From Desulfuromonadales bacterium (GTDB taxonomy: Bacteria > Desulfobacterota > Desulfuromonadia > Desulfuromonadales > BM103), in assembly GCA_029859485.1 (NCBI GenBank), contig JAOUDB010000027.1:1-14068 (forward strand): a DNA stretch of 14,068 nucleotides, in the 5' to 3' direction. Under the pieces are notes generated by a model that worked only from the letters and a program-made list of their open reading frames with translations, ran no database searches and was not told the origin of the DNA. The stretch's first letter is position 1. Every line of letters begins with the position of its first letter. The translations under genes were made by a program, and so were the position numbers. Shown here one piece after another: positions 7,066 through 12,882 of the stretch.

Positions 7066-7179
7066 TTAACCACGAAGGACACAGAGAGCGCGAAGAAAAC
7101 CTCAAAGAAAGGCTAACGCTTAAGGTTAAAAGCAAAATCGATAGTCTTAACTTCGTGAGTTTCGTGTTCTTCGTGGTTA
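7066..7179. repeat. nifK-nifX spacer: inverted repeat of the ACCACGAA family
   Basis: The left arm 7066-7096 (TTAACCACGAAGGACAC, then GCGCGAAG) and the right arm 7150-7179 (CTTCGTGAG, then TTCGTGTTCTTCGTGGTTA) are near-complementary and enclose about 50 bases. Left and right arms closely resemble those of the nifD-nifK spacer, so the two are members of one family. No T-tail follows. Confidence 0.7.
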
Positions 7180-7246
7180 CCTAAATATTATGATACGAAC
7201 CAGACGTTTTGAAATTGTCAGCAGTACACAGCAGAGAGGGTTAAGA

Positions 7247-7621
7247 ATGAAAGTCGCATTTGCCAGCACAGACAAAGTCCATGTCGATGAGCATTTCGGT
7301 AAGGCCGAAGAGTTTTACATTTGGGAAATAGGTCCGGAAGAAGCCGCCTTCAGGGGCGTCGCGCAATTAAAAGCGGAGGAAGGCTTTATCGACGACAAGA
7401 TTGAGGCCCGCACGTCAGTGCTTGCAGATTGTGCCCTGGTATATGTCGGTGAGATTGGCGGTCCTGCTGCAGCGCGATTGGTGCAGAAGAAGATTCATCC
7501 GATCAAGAGTAAAGAACGTGAACCGATCACAGTGGTTGTCGAAAAGCTGCAGGAAGTACTCAAGGGCAATCCGCCACCGTGGTTAAGAAAAGCGATGATG
7601 AAAGGCGAAAGACCAAACTAA
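7247..7621 (+). CDS. nifX: NifX-family nitrogenase cofactor carrier protein
   Basis: A 124-aa protein of the NifX/NafY/NifB-C-terminal family, which binds NifB-co or FeMo-co intermediates in the cytoplasm during cofactor assembly. Visible features are the N-terminal strand KVAFASTDKVHVDEHFGKAEEF (the H-F-G-x-A segment is the family's hallmark), DCALVYVGEIGGPAAARL in the middle, and the C-terminal NPPPWLRKAM, which is typical of NifX proper rather than of the other family members. The ATG at 7247 is preferred because it follows AGAGAGGG; an in-frame ATG at 7190 adds 19 residues without homology and lies next to the repeat. It is placed after nifK as in many nif operons. Confidence 0.85.
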   Translation: MKVAFASTDKVHVDEHFGKAEEFYIWEIGPEEAAFRGVAQLKAEEGFIDDKIEARTSVLADCALVYVGEIGGPAAARLVQKKIHPIKSKEREPITVVVEKLQEVLKGNPPPWLRKAMMKGERPN

Positions 7622-7629
7622 ACAGGGGC

Positions 7630-7690
7630 TAGAGACTTGGGACTTGGGCTTGGTGATAAGACGGCTAACCCCAAGAATCAAGCAGCCAGT
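7630..7690. repeat. G-rich repeat spacer before the ferredoxin gene
   Basis: The word ACTTGGG occurs twice in tandem (seven-base period) and CTTGG once more, followed some 20 bases later by CCCCAAG and CAAG, which can pair with them. This appears to be a short member of the G/C-rich intergenic repeat type also seen at 7987-8056. No regulatory role is evident. Confidence 0.4.
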
Positions 7691-7716
7691 GACCGAATAT
7701 ATCAAGGAGAAAAACA

Positions 7717-7986
7717 ATGGCTTTATTAACTGGGAAAACATTTGGCGGGGAGGACTGGACGCCGACCTTTGTCATGAACATCGATTCCGAGAAGTGCATC
7801 GGTTGCGGGCGTTGTTTCAAATCTTGTGCACGCAAGGTGTTTATGCCTGAAGACCTTGTCGACGAGGAGACAGATTCAACGCGTATGATTATGACCGTTG
7901 CCAACCAGAGCAATTGCATCGGTTGCGCCGGTTGCGGTGTTGCTTGCCCGAAGAAGTGTTTCACGTTCAAGACGATGGAAATCTAA
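7717..7986 (+). CDS. fdxB: nif-specific ferredoxin III, two [4Fe-4S] clusters
   Basis: An 89-aa ferredoxin. The first cluster motif is C27-x2-C30-x2-C33-x3-C37 (CIGCGRCFKSC) and the second is C67-x2-C70-x2-C73-x3-C77 followed by P (CIGCAGCGVACP), with an additional C81 (KKCFTF). The first motif ends without the usual Pro and the motifs are separated by an acidic 30-residue loop (MPEDLVDEETDS), the arrangement of the nif-linked ferredoxin III (FdxB) family. It probably donates electrons to cofactor assembly (for example NifB) or to NifH. The ATG follows CAAGGAG. It lies between two NifX-family genes, close to nifB. Confidence 0.9.
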   Translation: MALLTGKTFGGEDWTPTFVMNIDSEKCIGCGRCFKSCARKVFMPEDLVDEETDSTRMIMTVANQSNCIGCAGCGVACPKKCFTFKTMEI

Positions 7987-8056
7987 AGGCGGGGGCCGGG
8001 GAATGGGTTCTAGGGTCTGGTTTTGCCAGTCCCCAGCGTCCAGCAACCAGCCTCCG
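7987..8056. repeat. G/C-rich heptamer-type inverted repeat
   Basis: A G-rich left part (GGGGGCCGGGG, then GGGTTCTAGGG) is followed by a C-rich right part in which CCAG recurs every seven bases four times (8020-8054). The halves are complementary around TGGTTTTGCCA. Short heptameric repeats of this kind are common between genes in several bacterial groups. No terminator-type T-tail. Confidence 0.5.
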
Positions 8057-8079
8057 CATAATTTACGGAGTAAATTATG
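8057..8079 (+). promoter_or_regulatory. Perfect hairpin enclosing the ribosome-binding site and ATG of the second NifX-family gene
   Basis: Arms CATAATTTAC (8057-8066) and GTAAATTATG (8070-8079) are a perfect 10-base-pair palindrome around GGA. The last three bases of the right arm are the start codon, and the GGAG ribosome-binding site forms the loop and the first paired base. In mRNA this would hide the start codon, so translation may depend on coupling, temperature, or a partner RNA or protein. The stem is A-T-rich. Role inferred. Confidence 0.6.
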
Positions 8080-8451
8080 CTCATCGCAGTCACATCCAAA
8101 ACCGGCACCGAGATCGACCAGCACTTCGGTCATGCCGAAAAATTTCGCATCTACAAGTATCGTAAGGGCGACCCGGTCCAGGTTTCGGAAGTCGAGGTTG
8201 AAAAGTACTGCTCTTTCGACCCGGATCATCCGTTTCGACATCGCCAGTTTGATGGCATTGCCGAGGCCTTGAAGGACTGTAAGGCGGTGGTGACAGCAAT
8301 GATTGGTGAACTTCCGAAACAGGAACTGGAGAAGCTTGGTTTCAAGGTGGTCAGCATGTCAGGACCTATTGAACCGGCCTTGAAAGTAGCGCACGATGTC
8401 GTCTGTGACGGCAAATGTGCAGCCAATACAGAGAGGTGTGAGCATAAGTAG
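8077..8451 (+). CDS. Second NifX/NifB-C-terminal family cofactor-binding protein
   Basis: A 124-aa member of the dinitrogenase iron-molybdenum cofactor-binding family. It has the opening strand LIAVTSKTGTEIDQHFGHAEKF with the H-F-G-x-A hallmark, a middle AEALKDCKAVVTAMIGELPKQELEKLG and a closing FKVVSMSGPIEPALKVAHD. Unlike the first NifX it lacks the WLRKAM tail and ends in a Cys-rich extension (CDGKC, then ERCEHK). It resembles the domain fused to the C-terminus of long NifB proteins, and the nifB that follows here lacks that domain, so this may be its stand-alone equivalent. Gene order supports a role in NifB-co or FeMo-co handling. The ATG lies in the hairpin at 8057-8079. Confidence 0.85.
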   Translation: MLIAVTSKTGTEIDQHFGHAEKFRIYKYRKGDPVQVSEVEVEKYCSFDPDHPFRHRQFDGIAEALKDCKAVVTAMIGELPKQELEKLGFKVVSMSGPIEPALKVAHDVVCDGKCAANTERCEHK

Positions 8452-8515
8452 TGGGGGATATGGGACGCTCCCCGGGAAGAGTAGTTTTTCCAGAGATGCA
8501 ATTGCCCAGGGCATG

Positions 8516-8552
8516 GGCAGGGTTTACCGAAAGGTGACCCTGCCGACTTTTT
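8516..8552 (+). terminator. Intrinsic terminator after the second NifX-family gene
   Basis: GGCAGGG (8516-8522) pairs with CCCTGCC (8538-8544). Inside, TTTACC pairs with GGTGA (one bulge) around a GAAA tetraloop. GACTTTTT follows. It is a strong hairpin about 65 bases after the stop. It may end the nifHDK-nifX transcript or form the first of two tandem terminators before nifB. Confidence 0.82.
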
Positions 8553-8570
8553 AAGGATTGAAACTGCAGC

Positions 8571-8613
8571 GCGTTACAGTGTCGTATCGCATCATGAAGT
8601 AGGCAAAGACGCC
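8571..8613 (+). promoter_or_regulatory. ANTAR target RNA in the nifB leader
   Basis: P1 at 8571-8590: arms GCGTTAC and GTATCGC pair with one T-T mismatch and close the loop AGTGTC (8578-8583). After an 11-base linker, P2 has arms GGC (8602-8604) and GCC (8611-8613) around the loop AAAGAC (8605-8610). Both loops have A1 and G4. P2 is almost identical to P2 of the first nifH module. Its 3' arm shares bases with the terminator at 8612-8645. Confidence 0.78.
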
Positions 8614-8645
8614 CCGTATAGCTATCGCTTGCGGGGTTTTTATAT
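8612..8645 (+). terminator. nifB leader terminator (attenuator)
   Basis: CCCCG (8612-8616) pairs with CGGGG (8631-8635), continued by TA/TG and AGC/GCT with one bulged T and a TATC loop. TTTTTAT follows (8636-8642). It ends about 16 bases before the nifB ATG, with the AAAGGA ribosome-binding site directly after it. This close placement and the overlap with ANTAR hairpin P2 mark it as an attenuator of nifB. Confidence 0.85.
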
Positions 8646-8660
8646 GAAAGGAACAGACCC

Positions 8661-9527
8661 ATGGCTACAGGATGCCCCATGATGAAAATGAAGCGCCAGT
8701 CCGACCATCCTTGTTTCGGTGGCGATCACTCCAAAGCTGGACGGATTCATTTGCCGGTTGCTCCCGGCTGCAATATCAAGTGCGGTTTCTGCGAGCGCAA
8801 GTTTGATTGCGCCAACGAGAGCCGCCCCGGTGTGACCAGTCAAGTTTTGACCCCGGAACAAGCAGTCGATCGGGTGCGCCTGGTGAAACGGCACATGGAA
8901 ATGAAAGGTGGAGCTCAGCTCAAAGTTGTTGGTATCGCCGGACCTGGCGATCCCCTGGCCAATCCAAAGACTTTTGAAACCTTTGACCTTGTCAAGGAAG
9001 CTTTTCCAGAGATGACCCTTTGTCTTTCGACCAATGGCCTTCTGCTGACGGAATACCTCGATAAATTACAACGGGTCGGCGTCCACAGCATCACTGTAAC
9101 TGTCAATGCCCTGACTCCGGAAACGGGCGCTAAAGTGTACGAGTGGGTCAATTTTCATGGTACTCGGCTCTCTGGCGAAGATGGCGCTGCAGTACTTCTC
9201 AAGCGGCAGTTGGATGGGGTTCGTTATGCAGCTGCTGCAGGCATGATGGTGAAGGTCAATCATGTCTACATTCCCGGCATCAACGATCATGAAACGCTCG
9301 ATCTTGCGGTCAAGATGCGCGAGTTGGGAGCAGAGATGATGAACATTATCCCGGTAATCCCGATCGGGTTATTTAAGAATGTTGCTCCTCCTTCTGAGGC
9401 GACCATGGAGATGGTCCGAAATCAGGCAGAGTTGATCCTTTCGCAGGCACGCCACTGCAAGCAGTGTCGCGCTGATGCAGCTGGTGTCGTTGGTCAGGAC
9501 ATTGATCTTCAGGCTCTGAGCGCTTGA
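8661..9527 (+). CDS. nifB: Nitrogenase cofactor biosynthesis radical SAM protein NifB (short form)
   Basis: A 288-aa radical SAM enzyme that fuses two [4Fe-4S] units and inserts carbide to form NifB-co, the 8Fe-9S-C precursor of FeMo-co. The radical SAM motif is C37-x3-C41-x2-C44 (CNIKCGFC). NifB signatures include HPCFGG (C18), FDCANESRPGV (C50), VVGIAGPGDPLAN (SAM binding), STNGLLL and TVTVNALTPETGAKVY, and the C-terminal RHCKQCRADAAGVVG with the cysteines that hold accessory clusters. It lacks the C-terminal NifX-like domain of the roughly 460-500-aa forms; two separate NifX-family genes lie upstream. The ATG follows AAAGGAA just beyond the leader terminator. It begins a run with the permease, TrmO-like and NifO-like genes. 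Confidence 0.97.
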   Translation: MATGCPMMKMKRQSDHPCFGGDHSKAGRIHLPVAPGCNIKCGFCERKFDCANESRPGVTSQVLTPEQAVDRVRLVKRHMEMKGGAQLKVVGIAGPGDPLANPKTFETFDLVKEAFPEMTLCLSTNGLLLTEYLDKLQRVGVHSITVTVNALTPETGAKVYEWVNFHGTRLSGEDGAAVLLKRQLDGVRYAAAAGMMVKVNHVYIPGINDHETLDLAVKMRELGAEMMNIIPVIPIGLFKNVAPPSEATMEMVRNQAELILSQARHCKQCRADAAGVVGQDIDLQALSA

Positions 9528-9567
9528 AGATCAGCGTAAAGCGATAAATCGACAAAGGAGATTTACA

Positions 9568-10305
9568 ATGACTCCAGAAATGATTCCCTTCCTTGCCGTC
9601 TGTATCTTCGTCGTCGCCGTAATGTACGCCAGCGTAGGGCACGGCGGGGCCTCAGGATACCTCGCCGTGATGGCTCTCTTCAGCTTGCATCCCGAGGCAC
9701 TCAAGCCGACGGCGTTAATGTTGAATATTGTTGTTGCCGGGGTGGGGACATACCTTTACTGCACTGCTGGACAGTTCTCCTGGCGTGTGTTCTGGCCTTT
9801 TATGATCACATCGATTCCAGCTAGCTTCCTCGGCGGCGCCTTCAACTTACCACCGGAACTTTATCGGCCAGTACTCGGCATGATGCTGTTCTACGCGGCG
9901 TGGCGGCTCTTTGTGCGTCGCAAACATGATGAGTACGAAGCCAAGAAACCGACTTTTCTTCTTGCCATGGTTGTGGGTGGTGTGCTTGGTTTTGCGTCTG
10001 GAATAATTGGTGTTGGAGGAGGAATCTTTTTGAGCCCTCTTATGATCTTGTTTCGCTGGGCCAGGGTGCGTGAGGTCTCCGGGATCGCGGCGCTTTTTAT
10101 TCTGGTGAATTCAATCTCTGGTCTGTTCGGTCATCTGAGCAGCTTGCAGCATGTGCCTGATTATGCCCCCATGCTAGCTGGAGTGGCTCTGGTCGGTGGC
10201 ACCATCGGCGCGCTTTGCGGTAGCCGTCACCTGCCAGTAGCAACGATCCTCAAGGCGATGTCTTTCATGATGGTTTTAGCCGGCGGAAAGATGTTCCTGT
10301 TTTGA
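9568..10305 (+). CDS. TauE/SafE (TSUP) family membrane permease
   Basis: A 245-aa integral membrane protein with about seven or eight hydrophobic segments in two homologous halves. The family glycine-rich motifs are visible in each half: ASVGHGGASGYLAVMAL near residue 22 and GIIGVGGGIFLSPLMIL near 145. TSUP proteins export or import sulfur-containing anions and organosulfonates such as sulfite, thiosulfate or sulfoacetate. The substrate here is unknown; a link to sulfur supply for metal clusters is a guess from the nifB setting. The ATG follows AAAGGAG 40 bases after the nifB stop. Its TGA overlaps the TTG start of the next gene. Confidence 0.86.
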   Translation: MTPEMIPFLAVCIFVVAVMYASVGHGGASGYLAVMALFSLHPEALKPTALMLNIVVAGVGTYLYCTAGQFSWRVFWPFMITSIPASFLGGAFNLPPELYRPVLGMMLFYAAWRLFVRRKHDEYEAKKPTFLLAMVVGGVLGFASGIIGVGGGIFLSPLMILFRWARVREVSGIAALFILVNSISGLFGHLSSLQHVPDYAPMLAGVALVGGTIGALCGSRHLPVATILKAMSFMMVLAGGKMFLF

Positions 10306-10784
10306 ATTATCTACCGATCGGCCGGTTACTCACGCCCTTCAAAACCATTGACGAAATGCCGGTACAGCCATGCGGAGCTCGCGGTGTCAGTGGCCGGATC
10401 GAATTGCGTGCCGATCTGGCCGCCGGGCTTGACGACCTCCATGGATTTTCCCACCTGATCGTTCTCTACCATTTTCACAATCAGAGAGATGTTCGCCTGA
10501 CGGTCACGCCTTTTCTTGATGATCGAGAGCATGGTCTGTTTGCGACCCGCGCACCGTGTCGTCCGAATCCGATCGGCCTGTCTGTGCTGCGGCTGCAAAA
10601 GGTGGACGGCACCACGCTTGAGGTCATGGACGTCGACATGCTCGATGGAACCCCGCTGCTCGACATCAAACCCTACGTGCCAGCCTTCGACCAGCCCCAG
10701 GGCGACATCCGAACCGGCTGGCTGAAGACGTCCGAATCAGGTTTGCTAACGGCCCGTTCCGATGAGCGTTTTAAACAGTCCTGA
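10302..10784 (+). CDS. TrmO-like (YaeB/TsaA) SAM-dependent methyltransferase
   Basis: A 160-aa single-domain protein of the TrmO/YaeB family. In E. coli the enzyme uses SAM to methylate threonylcarbamoyl-adenosine 37 of tRNA. The family signatures are clear: the GRIELR strand, LHGFSHLIVLYHFH, FATRAPCRPNPIGLSVLRL and DIKPYVPAFD. E. coli TrmO is about 235 aa; the C-terminal tRNA-binding extension is absent here, so this is a short form. The start is a TTG overlapping the permease stop (TTGA), giving translational coupling. TrmO-like genes recur near nifB in other diazotrophs, so a role other than tRNA modification, perhaps linked to SAM chemistry of NifB, is possible; that part is inference. 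Confidence 0.85.
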   Translation: MNYLPIGRLLTPFKTIDEMPVQPCGARGVSGRIELRADLAAGLDDLHGFSHLIVLYHFHNQRDVRLTVTPFLDDREHGLFATRAPCRPNPIGLSVLRLQKVDGTTLEVMDVDMLDGTPLLDIKPYVPAFDQPQGDIRTGWLKTSESGLLTARSDERFKQS

Positions 10785-10806
10785 GTCGGACTTGGAAGGA
10801 AAGATT

Positions 10807-11214
10807 ATGGCTAAAGTGATTTTTTGGGAGAAGCCTGGATGTAAAGGTAATACTCTTCAGAAAGAAATCCTGATCGCTTCGGGTCATGAGCTCGATGTTC
10901 GTAATTTATTGACTGAAGCCTGGACGGAAGAACTGTTGGCTGGCTTTTTTGGCACAAGGCCGGTCGAGGAGTGGTTTAATCCGTCCAACCCTCAAGTAAA
11001 AACCGGACAGATCAGGCCTGCCGAGAATGGAGCAACTGAGGCTCTGTCGATGATGACCTATGAACCCCTGCTGATCGTACGCCCTTTGATGCAGGTTGAT
11101 GATGAGCGCTTGGCCGGCTTTGATGTGCAGGAAGTGCATAACTGGATCGGCTTGACCCTTGAGTCTTTCGGTGAGCGTGACCCGAAGAATTGTCCTTGTG
11201 TTGTCGCATCGTAA
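10807..11214 (+). CDS. nifO: Nitrogenase-associated ArsC-family protein (NifO-like)
   Basis: A 135-aa thioredoxin-fold protein of the ArsC/Spx superfamily, closest to the nitrogenase-associated (NifO) group. Features are the N-terminal strand KVIFWEKPGC with C12 (the ArsC active-site position) followed by K-G-N, HELDVRNLLTEAWT, LAGFFGTRPVEEWFNPSNPQVKTG, and PLLIVRPLMQVDDERLAGFD, where ArsC has its RPI segment. The C-terminus adds a NCPC pair. NifO has been linked to molybdenum or electron allocation under nitrate in Azotobacter; the biochemical role is unsettled. The ATG at 10807 is chosen because GGAAGGAAAG precedes it; an upstream in-frame ATG at 10762 overlaps the TrmO-like gene. It is the last plus-strand gene of the nif block. 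Confidence 0.85.
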   Translation: MAKVIFWEKPGCKGNTLQKEILIASGHELDVRNLLTEAWTEELLAGFFGTRPVEEWFNPSNPQVKTGQIRPAENGATEALSMMTYEPLLIVRPLMQVDDERLAGFDVQEVHNWIGLTLESFGERDPKNCPCVVAS

Positions 11215-11282
11215 AGATCTGCCGCCCTGGGTCCAGAATTCTCATCAAAATCAGGAGAGGAATCGAAGCTTTTGATATGTAA

Positions 11283-11323
11283 CTGCTCAAATCTGGTCTG
11301 ACACACAATGTAAAATTTGATCA
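11283..11323. repeat. Diverged direct repeat, copy A (right of nifO)
   Basis: This stretch matches 12670-12710 at about 30 of 41 positions, in the same orientation, sharing TGCTCA, TCTGACAC, AATGT and the TTTGRTC end. The two copies flank the MFS gene. Copy A has lost the perfect palindrome seen in copy B. The rest of 11215-11406 shows no gene or convincing terminator. Confidence 0.35.
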
Positions 11324-11406
11324 TGTTTATATTGGGCCCCGGTATTTTCTTTGTTTGTCAGGATTTATAAGCATACCTAGGCTAATGTGCCCATCAGTCA
11401 TATCCC

Positions 11407-12621
11407 TCAGCGTCTCTCCCTCCGACCAAACCACCAGACATAAAGAGTTAGCGGCAACATCAGCACTAGGGAACAGATATACGGCAGGGTGTGATCGATC
11501 TGGTACAGGCTGGTACCGAAAATCGGCCCCAGCACAAATCCTGCCGCCGGGCAGGATGAAACCAACCCGCTGACTGCTCCTTGTTCATTGGGGCCGACCG
11601 ATAAAGAAGCCCCGGCGGTAAATCCCGGCGAGACCATGCCCAGTCCTAACCCCAACACCCCCAGGAAGACCACCAGTGTGGCGATGCTATCGGCAAACAG
11701 GAGCAAGCCGTAGCTGGTCATCAATATTGGCAGGCCGAAAGTCATCAGCCGAATCGGGGTCAATTTCAATCGACCCGCCAGAAAAGCCTGGGCAAAGAAT
11801 GACATACAAGCGGCAACCATCATCCCAGACCCGAGAGCTTGGGCGGTGTCCTTGCCATCAAGGACGAAACGATCCTGTATGTAGAAGCCGATAGTCTGGC
11901 TTGTCATTGAAAAGGCAAGGAATGTCAGGAACCCGACCAGGATGTATGGGAAGTAGCGCTTGTCTAACAGTTTCAGCTTCTGCCTGGTCTCTGAACGAGG
12001 TACTGAGAGGGGTGGCTCCCGTAATATGATAACCAGCAGGACCGTGCTGACCAAGGCAATGGCGACGCCTATGTAGAGGGGCGTCAGCAAACCGATAGTG
12101 GCGAGAATGCCGCAGGTGGCCGGACCGAGGATTGCGCCAAGAGTCCTGGCTGCACCCAGGCGTCCCATCCCTGCGACGCGTTGCTCTGCGCTGGTGGTGT
12201 CGGCGATGTAAGCCGAGGCGGCGCTGGGAGCTGCCGACATCAGCGAAGCCATCAAGACCCGTGCTGAGATGACCAGAAGGTAGAGCGTCATCCCGGAAAG
12301 CAAACCTTTAAGGCCAAAGGTGAAGACAGCAGCGAAGAGAGCGGCGCCCAAAGTGTAGCCGACCATCCCCAACAGCAGTACCGGCTTGCGACCCCAAAGG
12401 TCGCTCTTGCGCCCCCATAACGGGCTGGTCAAGGTGAAAGCAAGGGACGAGCAGGAGATGATCAGGCCGACCTGGATCTCCGCAAAACCGACTTCGCGAC
12501 CGAGAGGCGCCAACAGGGTAAAGGTCATCGACTGGCCGATCCCGGTGGCGAGTACACTGAACATGACCAACGGGGTGGCAAAGCTGGATATGGTTTTATT
12601 GGGAAGGCCTGAGGACGACAT
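11407..12621 (-). CDS. Major facilitator superfamily (DHA1-type) transporter
   Basis: A 404-aa membrane protein with about 12 predicted hydrophobic segments in two halves separated by a charged central loop near residues 200-225 (REPPLSVPRSETRQKLKLL). Motif A of drug:proton antiporters is present between segments 2 and 3 (LWGRKSDLWGRKPVLLLG), and a GxxxGPxxGG-like stretch in segment 5 (GAILGPATCG). This suggests a proton-coupled exporter of the TetA/multidrug type; the substrate is unknown. It is read opposite to the nif genes and converges on nifO, so it is probably outside the nif regulon. The ATG at 12621 lacks a good ribosome-binding site; GGTGA lies some 13 bases upstream. Confidence 0.88.
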   Translation of the reverse strand: MSSSGLPNKTISSFATPLVMFSVLATGIGQSMTFTLLAPLGREVGFAEIQVGLIISCSSLAFTLTSPLWGRKSDLWGRKPVLLLGMVGYTLGAALFAAVFTFGLKGLLSGMTLYLLVISARVLMASLMSAAPSAASAYIADTTSAEQRVAGMGRLGAARTLGAILGPATCGILATIGLLTPLYIGVAIALVSTVLLVIILREPPLSVPRSETRQKLKLLDKRYFPYILVGFLTFLAFSMTSQTIGFYIQDRFVLDGKDTAQALGSGMMVAACMSFFAQAFLAGRLKLTPIRLMTFGLPILMTSYGLLLFADSIATLVVFLGVLGLGLGMVSPGFTAGASLSVGPNEQGAVSGLVSSCPAAGFVLGPIFGTSLYQIDHTLPYICSLVLMLPLTLYVWWFGRRERR

Positions 12622-12669
12622 AGTTTTACATTATCACCAGAGAGGCTTCATTAGGCCAACAAAGAATAG

Positions 12670-12710
12670 TTGCTCAGACTTGATCTGACACTGAATGTCA
12701 GGTTTGGTCG
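12670..12710. repeat. Diverged direct repeat, copy B, with a perfect dyad upstream of the MFS gene
   Basis: Copy B of the repeat at 11283-11323. It contains CTGACA (12685-12690) and TGTCAG (12696-12701) around CTGAA, a perfect 6-base dyad about 65-80 bases before the MFS start codon. This is a plausible operator for a repressor of the transporter. The regulator is unknown. Confidence 0.35.
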
Positions 12711-12882
12711 AAACCAGAAAGGCATCGAGCTGTTTTTATAAATCACGACTGACAGGAAGCTTTCAGCTTTACTGGCTTGCAGGTTGAGTAAGAATTTAAC
12801 CTTCTGCCAATCTGAGCAATGCCAAATGATGCGAGAGGATAAATAATAGTCTTTAATTGCTTGAACAGTTCGAGATCGACTC

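Noticed and set aside
6713..7135. Minus-strand open frame across the end of nifK
   Set aside because: A shadow of nifK extended through the repeat; no family features.
5460..7179. CRISPR-like array from CACGAA repeats
   Set aside because: Repeat units are short, irregular and lie in separate gene spacers without uniform spacers or cas genes.
8503..8519. Fifth ANTAR module at the 8516-8552 terminator
   Set aside because: The overlapping hairpin has a 5- or 7-base loop, does not fit A-W-W-G-A-S, and no partner P1 with A1/G4 was found upstream.
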